From NCBI GenBank assembly GCA_964504455.1, contig CAZDDY010000008.1:1-18481 (forward strand): a stretch of DNA of 18,481 nt. Reading direction: 5' to 3'. A program made the position numbers and the translations under genes. Source of the stretch: CAZDDY01 sp964504455 (GTDB lineage: Bacteria > Patescibacteriota > Minisyncoccia > Phycocordibacterales > UBA9973). Below, one piece after another: positions 6,691-14,751 of this stretch; the first letter of the stretch is position 1, and each line of letters begins with the position of its first letter. The notes beneath the pieces are model-generated. The model did not search any database. It had not been told where the DNA came from and saw only the letters and a list, made by a program, of their open reading frames with translations.

Positions 6691-6699
6691 TGCTATTAT
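6691..6699 (+). promoter_or_regulatory. Extended -10 promoter giving a leaderless mRNA
   Basis: TGC-TATTAT at 6691-6699 is followed by seven bases and then the ATG at 6707. Initiation about 7 bases downstream of the -10 would fall at or next to the A of that ATG. The position argues against the upstream in-frame ATG at 6680, which lies before the promoter box. Confidence 0.6.
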
Positions 6700-6706
6700 C
6701 ATATAT

Positions 6707-7486
6707 ATGTCTTGGGCATCTCGACGACAATTTAGAGTTATTTCTGTCCTTACGGTTATCGTTTTAGTGTTGATTGCTATTCCTGTGTATAAAAAATTAA
6801 ACTCTCCACCAACATGTACCGATCGAAAACAAAATGGAGACGAAAGAGGGGTAGATTGCGGAGGGGTGTGTAAGAATTTTTGCCCGAATGAAGTGGTAGG
6901 GCTTTCTGTAAAATGGGCTCGTGCCTTTCCCGTTTCCCACGGAGTTTACAACGTGCTTGCCTATGTAGAAAATCAGAATAAATCTGCCGCAGCACAAGAG
7001 GTTTCTTATGAATTTAAAGTATACAATAGCGAAAGAAGGTTGATTGCACGAAGAGAAGGTAAAACTTTTATTTCACCAAATGGAGTACAACCAATTATTG
7101 AAACTGGTATACAAGTTGGAAATGAAATTCCTCAGTTTACAAACTTAACATTTACAAAAGCTCCAGTTTGGGTAGAAGTTGATCCTCTTGTACGAGCTCT
7201 TACTGTAACTGTTTCAAGTCCTGTTCTTACAACGACAAATAGGGTGCGACTTGATGCAACGACAAAAAATCAATCACCGAAGTATCCAATAGTCGATGCA
7301 ACATACACCGCCATTTTGTATAACCAAGAAGATAACGCTATTGCAGTTTCGAAAACTAGTTTCGCACGTCTTGATCCGTCAGATGAACGTACACTAATAT
7401 TTACCTGGCCTGAACCATTTTCTGAAACGATTGCACGAGCTGAAATTGTCGCACGATTTAATCCTTTCACGCAGGATGTTCGCTAA
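6707..7486 (+). CDS. Membrane-anchored extracytoplasmic protein with C-x13-C-x3-C-x3-C motif
   Basis: A 259-residue protein of unknown function. A short basic N-terminus leads into one membrane segment (about residues 11-27), so the rest should face outward. Directly after the anchor comes a cysteine motif, PTC-x13-CGGVCKNFC with Cys at 37, 51, 55 and 59, in an acidic NGDERGVD context. Similar NGDE-GVDCGG-C segments are common in exported proteins of CPR and other bacteria, where they may bind metal or form disulfides. The remaining 190 residues look beta-rich and resemble one or two Ig-like folds (about 62-160 and 170-255), without catalytic motifs. The start at 6707 is preferred over 6680 because the promoter box lies between them. 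The gene ends three bases before rodA. Confidence 0.8.
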   Translation: MSWASRRQFRVISVLTVIVLVLIAIPVYKKLNSPPTCTDRKQNGDERGVDCGGVCKNFCPNEVVGLSVKWARAFPVSHGVYNVLAYVENQNKSAAAQEVSYEFKVYNSERRLIARREGKTFISPNGVQPIIETGIQVGNEIPQFTNLTFTKAPVWVEVDPLVRALTVTVSSPVLTTTNRVRLDATTKNQSPKYPIVDATYTAILYNQEDNAIAVSKTSFARLDPSDERTLIFTWPEPFSETIARAEIVARFNPFTQDVR

Positions 7487-7489
7487 TGT

Positions 7490-8614
7490 ATGATTCGTCT
7501 ATCATCGCGTCGTATTGATTGGGTTCTCTATCTTTTAACACTACCTCTTGTTTCTGCAGGTCTTGTGACGATGTATGGTTTCGGTGGATCACTTACATTT
7601 TTTACAAAGCAGAGTATCGCACTTTTTATTGCGACAGTTGTTTTTGTAGGAATACAGATGTTTGACACTCATTTATTTAAAAGAAGCAATTTTCTTGTTT
7701 TTATTTACGGTATTTTAATACTTCTTCTTATTGCTCTTTTTGCATTTGGAAAAACGGCAAATGGTGCACAAAGCTGGCTTTCGCTTGGCGGTTTTTCTTT
7801 TCAACCAGCAGAGTTTATGAAACTCGTGCTTATTTTATTGCTTGCAAAGTATTTCTCAAAACGTCATATAGAAATTAAACATTTCAAACATATATTTATT
7901 TCTTTTATATACGTTTTTATTCCAATGGCTCTTGTGGTTCTTCAGCCAGATTTTGGTTCAGCGCTGGCACTCTTTCTTATTTGGTTTGGGATGACACTTG
8001 TAGCAGGGCTTTCAAAAAAGCATTTACTTATTCTTATGAGTGTGGGGGTAGTAGGGTTTGTGTCGCTGTGGATGTTCTTTTTACAGCCGTATCAAAAGGC
8101 ACGCATTACTACATTTTTACACCCAGTCGCTGATATCCAAGGAGCCGGATATAATGCACGTCAATCAATTATTGCAGTGGGTTCAGGAATGATGTTTGGA
8201 AAAGGAGTTGGTTTCGGGACACAATCAAGACTTTCATATTTACCAGAGTACGAGACTGATTTTATATTCGCAGCATTTGCAGAAGAATGGGGATTTATCG
8301 GAGCACTTATTTTTCTTATAGTATTTTTCTTACTACTGCTCCGTATCACTAAGATCACTTTACACGGGCAAAGTAATTTCGACATTTTGGTTGGAGCTGG
8401 AGTTCTTATATACTTCATAAGTCACATAGCAATTAATGTTGGAATGAATATTGGACTTTTGCCAGTGACAGGAAATGCCTTACCGCTTATGAGTTTTGGT
8501 GGGTCACATCTAATTGTCGAGTTTGCGTTTCTTGGTATTATTTCAAAAATTCGCAGTGAAGGAAGAGATGCCCATAGAGAAGACTTGCGAAATGAGTTTT
8601 TGGGACTTGAGTAA
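7490..8614 (+). CDS. rodA: SEDS peptidoglycan glycosyltransferase, RodA type
   Basis: A polytopic SEDS protein that polymerises lipid II for wall elongation, normally with a class B penicillin-binding protein (none in this window). It has 374 residues and about ten hydrophobic segments. Diagnostic motifs are FQPAEFMKL, PDFGSAL (D154 in PDFG), the extracellular loop GSGMMFGKGVGFG and YLPEYETDFIFAAFAEEWG, in which D257 matches the catalytic Asp of E. coli RodA (D262), and NIGLLPVTGNALPLMSFGGS near the C-terminus. RodA is preferred to FtsW because of the TDFIF and GNALPLMSFGG wording, but the two are close. It starts three bases after the upstream stop and ends four bases before folD. No Shine-Dalgarno is present. 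Confidence 0.93.
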   Translation: MIRLSSRRIDWVLYLLTLPLVSAGLVTMYGFGGSLTFFTKQSIALFIATVVFVGIQMFDTHLFKRSNFLVFIYGILILLLIALFAFGKTANGAQSWLSLGGFSFQPAEFMKLVLILLLAKYFSKRHIEIKHFKHIFISFIYVFIPMALVVLQPDFGSALALFLIWFGMTLVAGLSKKHLLILMSVGVVGFVSLWMFFLQPYQKARITTFLHPVADIQGAGYNARQSIIAVGSGMMFGKGVGFGTQSRLSYLPEYETDFIFAAFAEEWGFIGALIFLIVFFLLLLRITKITLHGQSNFDILVGAGVLIYFISHIAINVGMNIGLLPVTGNALPLMSFGGSHLIVEFAFLGIISKIRSEGRDAHREDLRNEFLGLE

Positions 8615-8618
8615 AAAT

Positions 8619-9431
8619 ATGATACTTGATGGAAGAAAAATAACAAAAGAGATTGAACAAAAACTTGAATCAATAGTCAAGCAGACAGGTGTAGAGCCAT
8701 CACTTGCTATTTTTTATGTAGGAACACACAAGGCGATTGAACAATTTATAAAGATGAAAGTTCGATTCGGTGAAGCAGTTGGTGCGCAAGTCACTGTGTA
8801 TCGTTTTCCGGAAGACGAAGATGAAAAAACTATTTTACACACCATAGAGAGAGCAAGAGAAAAACACGATGGTATGATTGTGCAGTTACCAGTGCCTTCA
8901 CAACTTTCTTCTAAAGTTTTTATTGATGCAGTTCCAAAAGAAAAGGATGTTGATGTTTTGCGTACCGATACTTTTGAAGCGTTTACAAAAAACGAAACCT
9001 CATTTCTTCCAGGAGTTGTCGGTGCAATTGATGAACTTGCGAGAGGGTATGGTATATCATTTCAAGAGAAAAATATCGTAATAATAGGAAAAGGCAGACT
9101 TGTTGGTATTCCTGTTCTTGCCTGGCTTACAAGGCAAGGTGTTAATCCTGTAGTTCTTGATGCCACAAGCGATCTTTCAAAAGATTTACTTTCTGCAGAT
9201 ATTATTATCACTGGTATGGGTATGCCACACAAAATAAAAAAAGAAATGGTCAAAGAAGGAGTTATCATCTTTGATGCAGGAACTTCTGAAGAGGGAGGGG
9301 TGCTCTTGGGAGATGTCGATCCTAGTGTTGCGGACATTGCCAAGTTTTTTTCTCCAGTGCCGGGAGGTGTTGGGCCACTCACAGTTGCAACTTTGTTTCA
9401 AAACTTATTTAAAGCAAAAAAACTTATATGA
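8619..9431 (+). CDS. folD: Divergent FolD: methylene-THF dehydrogenase / methenyl-THF cyclohydrolase
   Basis: FolD interconverts 5,10-methylene-THF, 5,10-methenyl-THF and 10-formyl-THF using NADP. The 270-residue protein keeps catalytic Lys47 (equivalent to human K56), VQLPVP with Gln89, KDVD with Asp112, the Rossmann motif GKGRLVGIP, LLGDVD, and the C-terminal signature PVPGGVGPLTVATL. It departs from the family in three places: the active-site Tyr is Phe43, KDVDGFHP reads KDVDVLRT, and PCTPxG is replaced by FLPGVVG. The fold is clear, but activity may be altered. The ATG at 8619 is chosen because it follows the rodA stop and gives the usual MILDGRKI start; an upstream in-frame ATG at 8514 would run through rodA. 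Its TGA overlaps the ATG of the next gene. Confidence 0.9.
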   Translation: MILDGRKITKEIEQKLESIVKQTGVEPSLAIFYVGTHKAIEQFIKMKVRFGEAVGAQVTVYRFPEDEDEKTILHTIERAREKHDGMIVQLPVPSQLSSKVFIDAVPKEKDVDVLRTDTFEAFTKNETSFLPGVVGAIDELARGYGISFQEKNIVIIGKGRLVGIPVLAWLTRQGVNPVVLDATSDLSKDLLSADIIITGMGMPHKIKKEMVKEGVIIFDAGTSEEGGVLLGDVDPSVADIAKFFSPVPGGVGPLTVATLFQNLFKAKKLI

Positions 9432-9937
9432 ACGAAAAACTTTTTGACTATTTTTTTGGCTTTGCATACAAGTACGAAATATTAGATGCACTTGTTGTTT
9501 TTCTTGGAGGTCCTATTTTTTATATTATTGTTCCTTTACTTATTTTCTTTTTCTTTGTTCTCATTAAAAAGAAAAAGAAAATGTACTGGTTCTCGCTCAC
9601 ATTTCTAATTGTCTTTGGTAGTTGGTTTGTTTCAAATATATTAAAGTCACTTTTTAAAATTCCCCGTCCCTTCGAAAGATTTTTAGATGTTGTTCCACTT
9701 TCATTTGCTGACGGATTTTCTTTTCCTTCTTCTCATGCTGCGGTTTTTTCTGCAATAGCAGTGCTTATGTACACATACGATAAAAAAACAGGAATCCTTT
9801 TTTGGATTTTGGCAATTTTAGTGAGTCTTTCACGTATCGTTCAAGGCGTTCACACACCAGTTGATATACTTTTCGGTATAGGGGTTGGTTCTCTCGTTGC
9901 TTACTTTTTTGTGCGCCTTTTTAGGAGAGCTTTGTAA
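9428..9937 (+). CDS. PAP2-family lipid phosphatase
   Basis: A 169-residue integral membrane phosphatase of the PAP2/BacA-unrelated type, which removes phosphate from lipid substrates such as undecaprenyl pyrophosphate or phosphatidic acid. The three PAP2 signatures are present: KSLFKIPRP (Arg80-Pro81), PSSH (100-103, phosphate-contacting His103) and SRIVQGVHTPVD (Ser135, Arg136, nucleophile His142, Asp146). About five or six membrane segments fill the rest. Its ATG overlaps the folD stop (ATGA), so the two are probably translationally coupled. The neighbourhood with rodA makes recycling of the undecaprenyl carrier an attractive role, but the substrate cannot be read from sequence. Confidence 0.93.
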   Translation: MNEKLFDYFFGFAYKYEILDALVVFLGGPIFYIIVPLLIFFFFVLIKKKKKMYWFSLTFLIVFGSWFVSNILKSLFKIPRPFERFLDVVPLSFADGFSFPSSHAAVFSAIAVLMYTYDKKTGILFWILAILVSLSRIVQGVHTPVDILFGIGVGSLVAYFFVRLFRRAL

Positions 9938-9963
9938 AAGTTATTCGATATAACCTGAAAGGG

Positions 9964-9994
9964 TTGAAAAAGCCTGAAAAATTGGTAGTATAGC
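9964..9994 (+). promoter_or_regulatory. secD-secF promoter
   Basis: TTGAAA (9964-9969), 16-base spacer, TAGTAT (9986-9991) with TGG before it; an overlapping TATAGC (9989-9994) is the alternative -10. Either puts transcription start within about three bases of the secD ATG at 10001. A small inverted repeat GTTAT/ATAAC (9940-9954) lies just upstream. Confidence 0.55.
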
Positions 9995-10000
9995 CAGAGT

Positions 10001-11407
10001 ATGATGAAAAGAAGAATTACCGCACTTGTGATCGTTGTGATCGGGCTTTTGGCAGGCTTTTTTGTTTATGGCAGTCAAAATCACGAATATATCCTTTCCC
10101 AGAAAGTTCCTGGCTGGATGCAGAAGTATTCATTTAAACAAGGCCTTGATTTGAAGGGAGGGGTGCACCTTGTATATAGAGCTGACGTTACGAAAGTACC
10201 ATCTTCTGAAGTAAAGGAGGCAATGGCAAATCTTCGTGATGTTATTGAAAGACGAATAAATATTTTCGGAGTTTCTGAGCCAGTTATTCAAGTGGAAAAC
10301 GGAGGATTTACAAATTCTGGTGAAGAAAGATTAATTGTTGATTTACCAGGTGTTACGAATATTGATGAAGCAATAAAAACTATTGGTCAAACACCACTTC
10401 TCGAGTTTCGTGTAGAAAGCACTGAAACTCCAAACATTGATCTCTCACAGGCTGATCCTGATGGAGATGGAAACGTGAACTTAGATCTTGGTGCATTTCA
10501 AAATGCAATGTATACACCGACTGAACTCACCGGACGATTTTTACAGAGAGCAACATTAGAATTTAACCAACAAACACTTGAACCAGTTATAACACTACAG
10601 TTTAACGATGAAGGTGCGAAAATTTTTGAGCGTCTTACTACAGAAAATGTTGGTAAAACTCTCGCAATATTCTTAGATGGATATGCAATTTCAACTCCAA
10701 CTGTGAATGAACCAATTTCAGGGGGGCAAGCGGTGATTAATGGTACATTTACTCCTCAAGAGGCAAAAACACTTGTAGGCAGATTAAATTCAGGTGCACT
10801 TCCCGTTCCTGTTGAACTTATCTCCACACAAACCATTGGCCCAACACTTGGCGCACAGGCAACTGAAGCAGGAGTAAAAGCAGGTATGATTGCATTCGCA
10901 TTCATCGCGGTTTTCTTCTTGCTTTGGTATAGATTACCAGGGTTCATTGCAGTACTTGCACTTATTTTTTATACCGTTGTTTCACTTTTGCTCTATAAGC
11001 TGATCCCTGTGACACTTACTGCAGCAGGTATTGCCGGATTTATTATTTCGATCGGTATTGCAGTTGATGCAAATGTTCTTATTTTTGAAAGAATAAAAGA
11101 AGAAATGAAAAAAGGAAGTTCTGTGAAAGATGCAATCGAATCAGGATTTTCTCGGGCATGGGTTTCTATACGTGATGCAAACACCTCAACACTTATTACT
11201 GCTTTTATTCTCTTTTTCTTTAGTACGTCACTTATAAAAGGGTTCGCGCTCACACTTATAATCGGAGTACTTCTTTCTTTAGTTTCAGCAGTTTCTGTCA
11301 CTCGAGTATTTCTTTTCTCTCTTGGATTTGCGAAGAATTCAAAAGTAGCAAGTTTCTTGTTTGGTTCAGGATTTACGTCGGCAAAAAATCAGTCAGTTAA
11401 CTCATAA
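10001..11407 (+). CDS. secD: Protein translocase subunit SecD
   Basis: SecD pairs with SecF and uses the proton gradient to pull substrates through SecYEG. This 468-residue protein has an N-terminal membrane helix (about 7-24), the conserved DLKGGVHLVY segment (Asp50), a long extracytoplasmic region with TNIDEAIKTIGQTPLLEFR, and a C-terminal block of about five helices with GIAVDANVLIFERIKEE and DANTSTLITAFILF. Residues 152-162 read DPDGDGNVNLD, an acidic loop resembling calcium-binding EF-hand or dockerin loops, placed in the first external domain where most SecD proteins have a plain linker. The gene begins with two tandem ATG codons (10001 and 10004). secF follows six bases after the stop. 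Confidence 0.96.
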   Translation: MMKRRITALVIVVIGLLAGFFVYGSQNHEYILSQKVPGWMQKYSFKQGLDLKGGVHLVYRADVTKVPSSEVKEAMANLRDVIERRINIFGVSEPVIQVENGGFTNSGEERLIVDLPGVTNIDEAIKTIGQTPLLEFRVESTETPNIDLSQADPDGDGNVNLDLGAFQNAMYTPTELTGRFLQRATLEFNQQTLEPVITLQFNDEGAKIFERLTTENVGKTLAIFLDGYAISTPTVNEPISGGQAVINGTFTPQEAKTLVGRLNSGALPVPVELISTQTIGPTLGAQATEAGVKAGMIAFAFIAVFFLLWYRLPGFIAVLALIFYTVVSLLLYKLIPVTLTAAGIAGFIISIGIAVDANVLIFERIKEEMKKGSSVKDAIESGFSRAWVSIRDANTSTLITAFILFFFSTSLIKGFALTLIIGVLLSLVSAVSVTRVFLFSLGFAKNSKVASFLFGSGFTSAKNQSVNS

Positions 11408-11413
11408 AATACT

Positions 11414-12301
11414 ATGTGGATAATACGAAATAAAAAAATATTCCTTACTATCTCTGCAATTCTTGTCGGAGGGTCAATTGTTCTTATCGCTACCTTCGGA
11501 TTAAAGAGAGGCATTGATTTCAAAGGAGGCTCGCTTCTTGAACTATCATTCTCTGAAAGACCAGCTCAAACACTTATTTCTGAAACACTTAAAGAGTTTG
11601 AGGTCGGCGCTACGATACAAGAAACAGGAGAGACTGGTGTTCTTATAAAAATGAGAACAATTTCTGAAGAAGAAAGAAAAAATATTACCGACACAATCCT
11701 CAAAACGTATGAAGGTGCTGAGGTTAAGAACTTTACATCTATTGGTCCATCTGTAGGAAAAGAACTTACCAGAAAAGCAATTATTTCAATCATCTTAGTT
11801 TGTCTCGCAATTGTTTTGTTCATTGCATATGCATTCCGTAAAGTTTCAAAACCAGTGTCTTCTTGGAAGTATGGACTTATTGCAATCACAACTCTTGTGC
11901 ATGACATACTTATTCCGGCGGGACTTTTTGCGGTACTTGGGAAGGTGACAGGTGCAGAAGTTGACTCACTTTTTGTGGTTGCACTTCTTACAGTGCTTGG
12001 ACTTTCAGTTTCAGATACGATTGTGGTGTTTGATCGAATCCGAGAGAATCTTCGCGAACGTAAAAAAGACCAGTCTTTTGAAGATGTAGTAGGGCAGAGT
12101 ATTTCCCAGACATTTACTCGTTCAATCAATACATCCCTTACCGTTATCCTAGCTCTCTTAGCACTTTTTTTCTTTGGTCCTGAAACAACAAAGAATTTTG
12201 CCCTTGTTTTGATCACTGGAATGTTTTTTGGAACCTACTCTTCAATTTTCGTTGCATCACCACTTTTGACTCTCGTAGAGAAGTGGCAGAGCAAGAAATA
12301 G
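11414..12301 (+). CDS. secF: Protein translocase subunit SecF
   Basis: SecF is the partner of SecD in the RND-like accessory translocase. The 295-residue protein has a first helix (about 9-28), the family motif GIDFKGGSLLELSF with Asp35, a short external domain (about 40-115) and five further helices, including LSVSDTIVVFDRIRENLRER and SINTSLTVILALLALFFFG, which carry the SecF-type residues in helices 4 and 5. Its length is close to the usual 290-320. It is cotranscribed with secD. No terminator follows before the lemA promoter. Confidence 0.96.
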   Translation: MWIIRNKKIFLTISAILVGGSIVLIATFGLKRGIDFKGGSLLELSFSERPAQTLISETLKEFEVGATIQETGETGVLIKMRTISEEERKNITDTILKTYEGAEVKNFTSIGPSVGKELTRKAIISIILVCLAIVLFIAYAFRKVSKPVSSWKYGLIAITTLVHDILIPAGLFAVLGKVTGAEVDSLFVVALLTVLGLSVSDTIVVFDRIRENLRERKKDQSFEDVVGQSISQTFTRSINTSLTVILALLALFFFGPETTKNFALVLITGMFFGTYSSIFVASPLLTLVEKWQSKK

Positions 12302-12313
12302 GAACTCAAAATA

Positions 12314-12322
12314 TGCTATACT
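12314..12322 (+). promoter_or_regulatory. Extended -10 promoter giving a leaderless lemA mRNA
   Basis: TGC-TATACT at 12314-12322, six bases, then the lemA ATG at 12329. The predicted transcription start coincides with the start codon. The TGCTATACTCTA core is the same as that before the 1242 gene. Confidence 0.6.
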
Positions 12323-12328
12323 CTAAGT

Positions 12329-12883
12329 ATGGCAACATACATTATTTTAGGCATTATCGCAGTCATGGTTATTTGGTTTATCGCTGCATACAACGGGTTT
12401 GTAACACTTAAAAACCGAGTACAAGAGGCTTGGGCAGATATTGAAGTTCAGTTGAAGCGTCGTTATGACCTCATCCCAAATCTTGTAAATACAGTAAAAG
12501 GCTATGCTACTCATGAGTCAGGTGCATTCGAAAAAGTAACTCAAGCACGATCGGCCGCAATGCAGGCAAAGACTATGGGCGATCATTCAAAATCAGAAGC
12601 TCTTCTTGGTGGTGCGCTTACAGGACTTTTTGGTATTGCAGAAGCGTATCCAGATCTTAAAGCAAATACAAATTTTCTTGAATTGCAACGCGAACTTTCT
12701 GATACGGAAAATAAAATTCAAGCAGCAAGACGTTTTTATAACACAAATGTTCGTGATATGAACACAAAGATTGAAGTTTTTCCATCAAACATTATTGCAA
12801 ATATGTTTAAGTTTGGAAAAGTAGAATTCTTCGATATCCCTGATGACGGAGTAGAATCAAAACCAGTTGAAGTAAAGTTCTAA
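12329..12883 (+). CDS. lemA: LemA family protein
   Basis: LemA proteins are membrane-anchored helical proteins often found near HtpX or TPM-domain genes; their biochemical role is not settled. This 184-residue protein has a single N-terminal membrane segment (about 4-20) followed by the family signature NRVQEAWADIEVQLKRRYDLIPNL (shown here in outline: Asn-Arg-Val-Gln, then Val-Gln-Leu-Lys-Arg-Arg, then Leu-Ile-Pro-Asn-Leu at about 28-51). A long helical domain follows, ending in RRFYNTNVRDMNTKIEVFP (near 132-150) and a short C-terminal tail. The length is normal. It starts the lemA-nudix-small membrane protein-htpX cluster. Confidence 0.95.
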   Translation: MATYIILGIIAVMVIWFIAAYNGFVTLKNRVQEAWADIEVQLKRRYDLIPNLVNTVKGYATHESGAFEKVTQARSAAMQAKTMGDHSKSEALLGGALTGLFGIAEAYPDLKANTNFLELQRELSDTENKIQAARRFYNTNVRDMNTKIEVFPSNIIANMFKFGKVEFFDIPDDGVESKPVEVKF

Positions 12884-12885
12884 TT

Positions 12886-13374
12886 ATGGCAAACGTTGTT
12901 GATCCTAGAGATTTGCATCGAATATGTCTTACTGCAATTGTCTACAACGATGCAGGAAAGTATCTTATTACAAAAAGGAGCCCAGACCATCATACATTTC
13001 CAGGAAAATGGGAAGTACCTGGTGGCGGCGTTGAACTAAAAGATTATATCGATATCCCAAAGACGACAGATACTGCATGGTATAGAGTCTTGGAGAATTC
13101 CCTTAAGCGAGAAGTGAGAGAAGAAGTCAATCTTGAAATCGATCAAATTGAATACTTGCTTGATCTCACATTTATTCGACCTGATGGAATCCCTGTTCTT
13201 GTTCTTAGTTATTTTGCTCATACCCGTGGAGGCGAAGTTGTCCTTGAAGAAGGTGGAGCAACTGAGTATGCATGGGTAACTTTGGAAGAAGCAAAAGGGT
13301 ATGATCTTATAGGCGGAATATTAGAGGAAATAGAAGAGGCGGATAAAATTATTAGATCAAGAAAAAATAAATAA
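12886..13374 (+). CDS. Nudix hydrolase with an expanded Nudix box
   Basis: A 162-residue MutT-like pyrophosphohydrolase fold, expected to cleave nucleoside diphosphates linked to another moiety using Mg2+. GKWEVPGGGVE (40-50) gives the first half of the Nudix box, and LKREVREEVNLEI (73-85) gives the metal-binding half with Glu76, Glu79 and Glu80. The canonical box (G-x5-E-x7-RE-U-x-EE-x-G-U) is not contiguous: about 14 extra residues, including IPKTTDTAWYRVLEN, separate the halves, and the Gly before the last position is Asn82. The insertion may form part of the substrate pocket. The start lies two bases after the lemA stop, and the next gene starts one base after its own. The substrate is unknown. 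Confidence 0.88.
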   Translation: MANVVDPRDLHRICLTAIVYNDAGKYLITKRSPDHHTFPGKWEVPGGGVELKDYIDIPKTTDTAWYRVLENSLKREVREEVNLEIDQIEYLLDLTFIRPDGIPVLVLSYFAHTRGGEVVLEEGGATEYAWVTLEEAKGYDLIGGILEEIEEADKIIRSRKNK

Positions 13375-13375
13375 T

Positions 13376-13855
13376 ATGGAAAATAATAAATATTGGTTTT
13401 TTGGTTCAAAATTAAATACAGTACTCCTCCTTGTGCTTATTATTCTTATGATTATTGCACTCAAATTTATGTGGGCGAATAAGGAGTATTACAAAGAATC
13501 AATTGGTCTTACGCCTCAAAACGCGAATACTTCTCAAAATTTCCAATTTATACAAACAAAAGATTTTTCTTTTACTACTCTTCCGGGGTTAATAGCAAGT
13601 CCAACCGATTTTGATGGATGCCCATGGTTTTTTGTTAGTGTTCCGAATGATGGACATATGACAAAAGGTGAAGTCGGTATTTATCCAATGGACTGTTATG
13701 ATCTCACAAAAACAGGTGGGCAGAAAGAATACATACAAAAAGATGGTTATTATATAGTGCACCATTTTGATGACAGCATGACCGAAGGGGAAATAAAATT
13801 TTCAAGAAGTGTGTATCAAAAAATTATTGATACCTTTACATTAAATAAAAATTAA
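13376..13855 (+). CDS. Single-pass membrane protein, function unknown
   Basis: A 159-residue protein with a short N-terminal cytoplasmic segment, one membrane helix at about residues 15-32, and an external domain of about 120 residues. The domain has two cysteines (near 81 and 107) that could form a disulfide, and a mix of aromatic and acidic residues, but I recognise no family. Its stop codon shares a base with the htpX start (TAATG), so translation is probably coupled to htpX. The position between a Nudix hydrolase and HtpX suggests, without proving, a role in the same envelope pathway. No Shine-Dalgarno is present. Confidence 0.82.
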   Translation: MENNKYWFFGSKLNTVLLLVLIILMIIALKFMWANKEYYKESIGLTPQNANTSQNFQFIQTKDFSFTTLPGLIASPTDFDGCPWFFVSVPNDGHMTKGEVGIYPMDCYDLTKTGGQKEYIQKDGYYIVHHFDDSMTEGEIKFSRSVYQKIIDTFTLNKN

Positions 13856-14751
13856 TGGCATCTCTCTATACTGAACAATCAAAAAATGTTTCAAAGACCT
13901 GGCTTCTTGTCGGACTCTTTTTGGTATTTATTATAGGGATCGGCTATTTTCTTTCGTATCAGTACAACTCTCCGGGGATTTTATATGTAGCAATTATTTT
14001 CAGCATGGTTATGAACATAAGTGCATTTTGGTTTTCGGATAAAATTGCACTTTCTGTTTCGCATGCAAAAAAAGCTGATGAAAAGGAATTTCTTGAGCTA
14101 CACAGAATCGTTGAAAATCTTTCAATTACTGCAGGGTTACCAAAACCAAAACTCTATATTATTAATGATCCAGCACCAAATGCATTTGCAACAGGCAGAA
14201 ACAAAAATCATGCTGTTGTTGCTGTCACGACAGGACTACTGGCAATGCTTGATAGAAGCGAGCTTGAAGGAGTCATTGCGCACGAGCTCTCACATATTGG
14301 AAACAAGGATATACTTCTTCAAAGTGTCATTGTTGTTTTGGTTGGGTTTGTTTCAATCTTGGCTGATATGTTTACGCGCAGTTTACTTTTCGGGGGACGG
14401 GGTAATGGCAATGATGACAACGGCAAAGCAGGGAACATTATTGCGCTTATTGGTATAGTGTTTATTATTCTTTCTCCACTTTTTGCACAACTCATCCAGC
14501 TTGCCATTTCACGAAAAAGAGAGTTTCTTGCAGATGCATCAGGTGCCCTTTTAACGAGATATCCAGAAGGATTAGCCAACGCGCTTGCAAAAATTGGGAG
14601 CTATAAGCAACCCATGCGCTATGCATCTGATGCCACAGCACATCTTTTTATATCAAATCCCTTCGGTGGAAAGGTTTTTGGAAGTATCCATCGACTATTT
14701 ATGACCCATCCTCCAGTTGAAGCTCGTGTAAGAGCCTTACTTGGGAAATAA
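13855..14751 (+). CDS. htpX: Membrane zinc metalloprotease HtpX (M48 family)
   Basis: HtpX degrades misfolded membrane proteins, complementing FtsH. The 298-residue protein has the M48 plan: two N-terminal membrane helices (about 15-34 and 41-62), a cytoplasmic segment with NDPAPNAFATGRNKNHAVVAV in outline, the zinc site HELSH (His143, Glu144, His147), two more helices around the site (about 155-172 and 190-215), and the third ligand Glu223 in REFLADASGALL. The tail THPPVEARV (near 286-294) matches family members. The length is typical. The start overlaps the preceding stop by one base. Co-occurrence with lemA four genes upstream is a recurring bacterial arrangement. Confidence 0.96.
   Translation: MASLYTEQSKNVSKTWLLVGLFLVFIIGIGYFLSYQYNSPGILYVAIIFSMVMNISAFWFSDKIALSVSHAKKADEKEFLELHRIVENLSITAGLPKPKLYIINDPAPNAFATGRNKNHAVVAVTTGLLAMLDRSELEGVIAHELSHIGNKDILLQSVIVVLVGFVSILADMFTRSLLFGGRGNGNDDNGKAGNIIALIGIVFIILSPLFAQLIQLAISRKREFLADASGALLTRYPEGLANALAKIGSYKQPMRYASDATAHLFISNPFGGKVFGSIHRLFMTHPPVEARVRALLGK

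Noticed and set aside
6680..6706. Upstream in-frame ATG at 6680 as the start of the Cys-motif protein
   Set aside because: The extended -10 box (6691-6699) lies between this ATG and the one at 6707, and the added residues lengthen the N-terminus without adding a recognisable feature.
8514..8618. N-terminal extension of FolD from an ATG at 8514
   Set aside because: The extension overlaps the rodA C-terminus in another frame, and FolD proteins begin at the sequence encoded from 8619.
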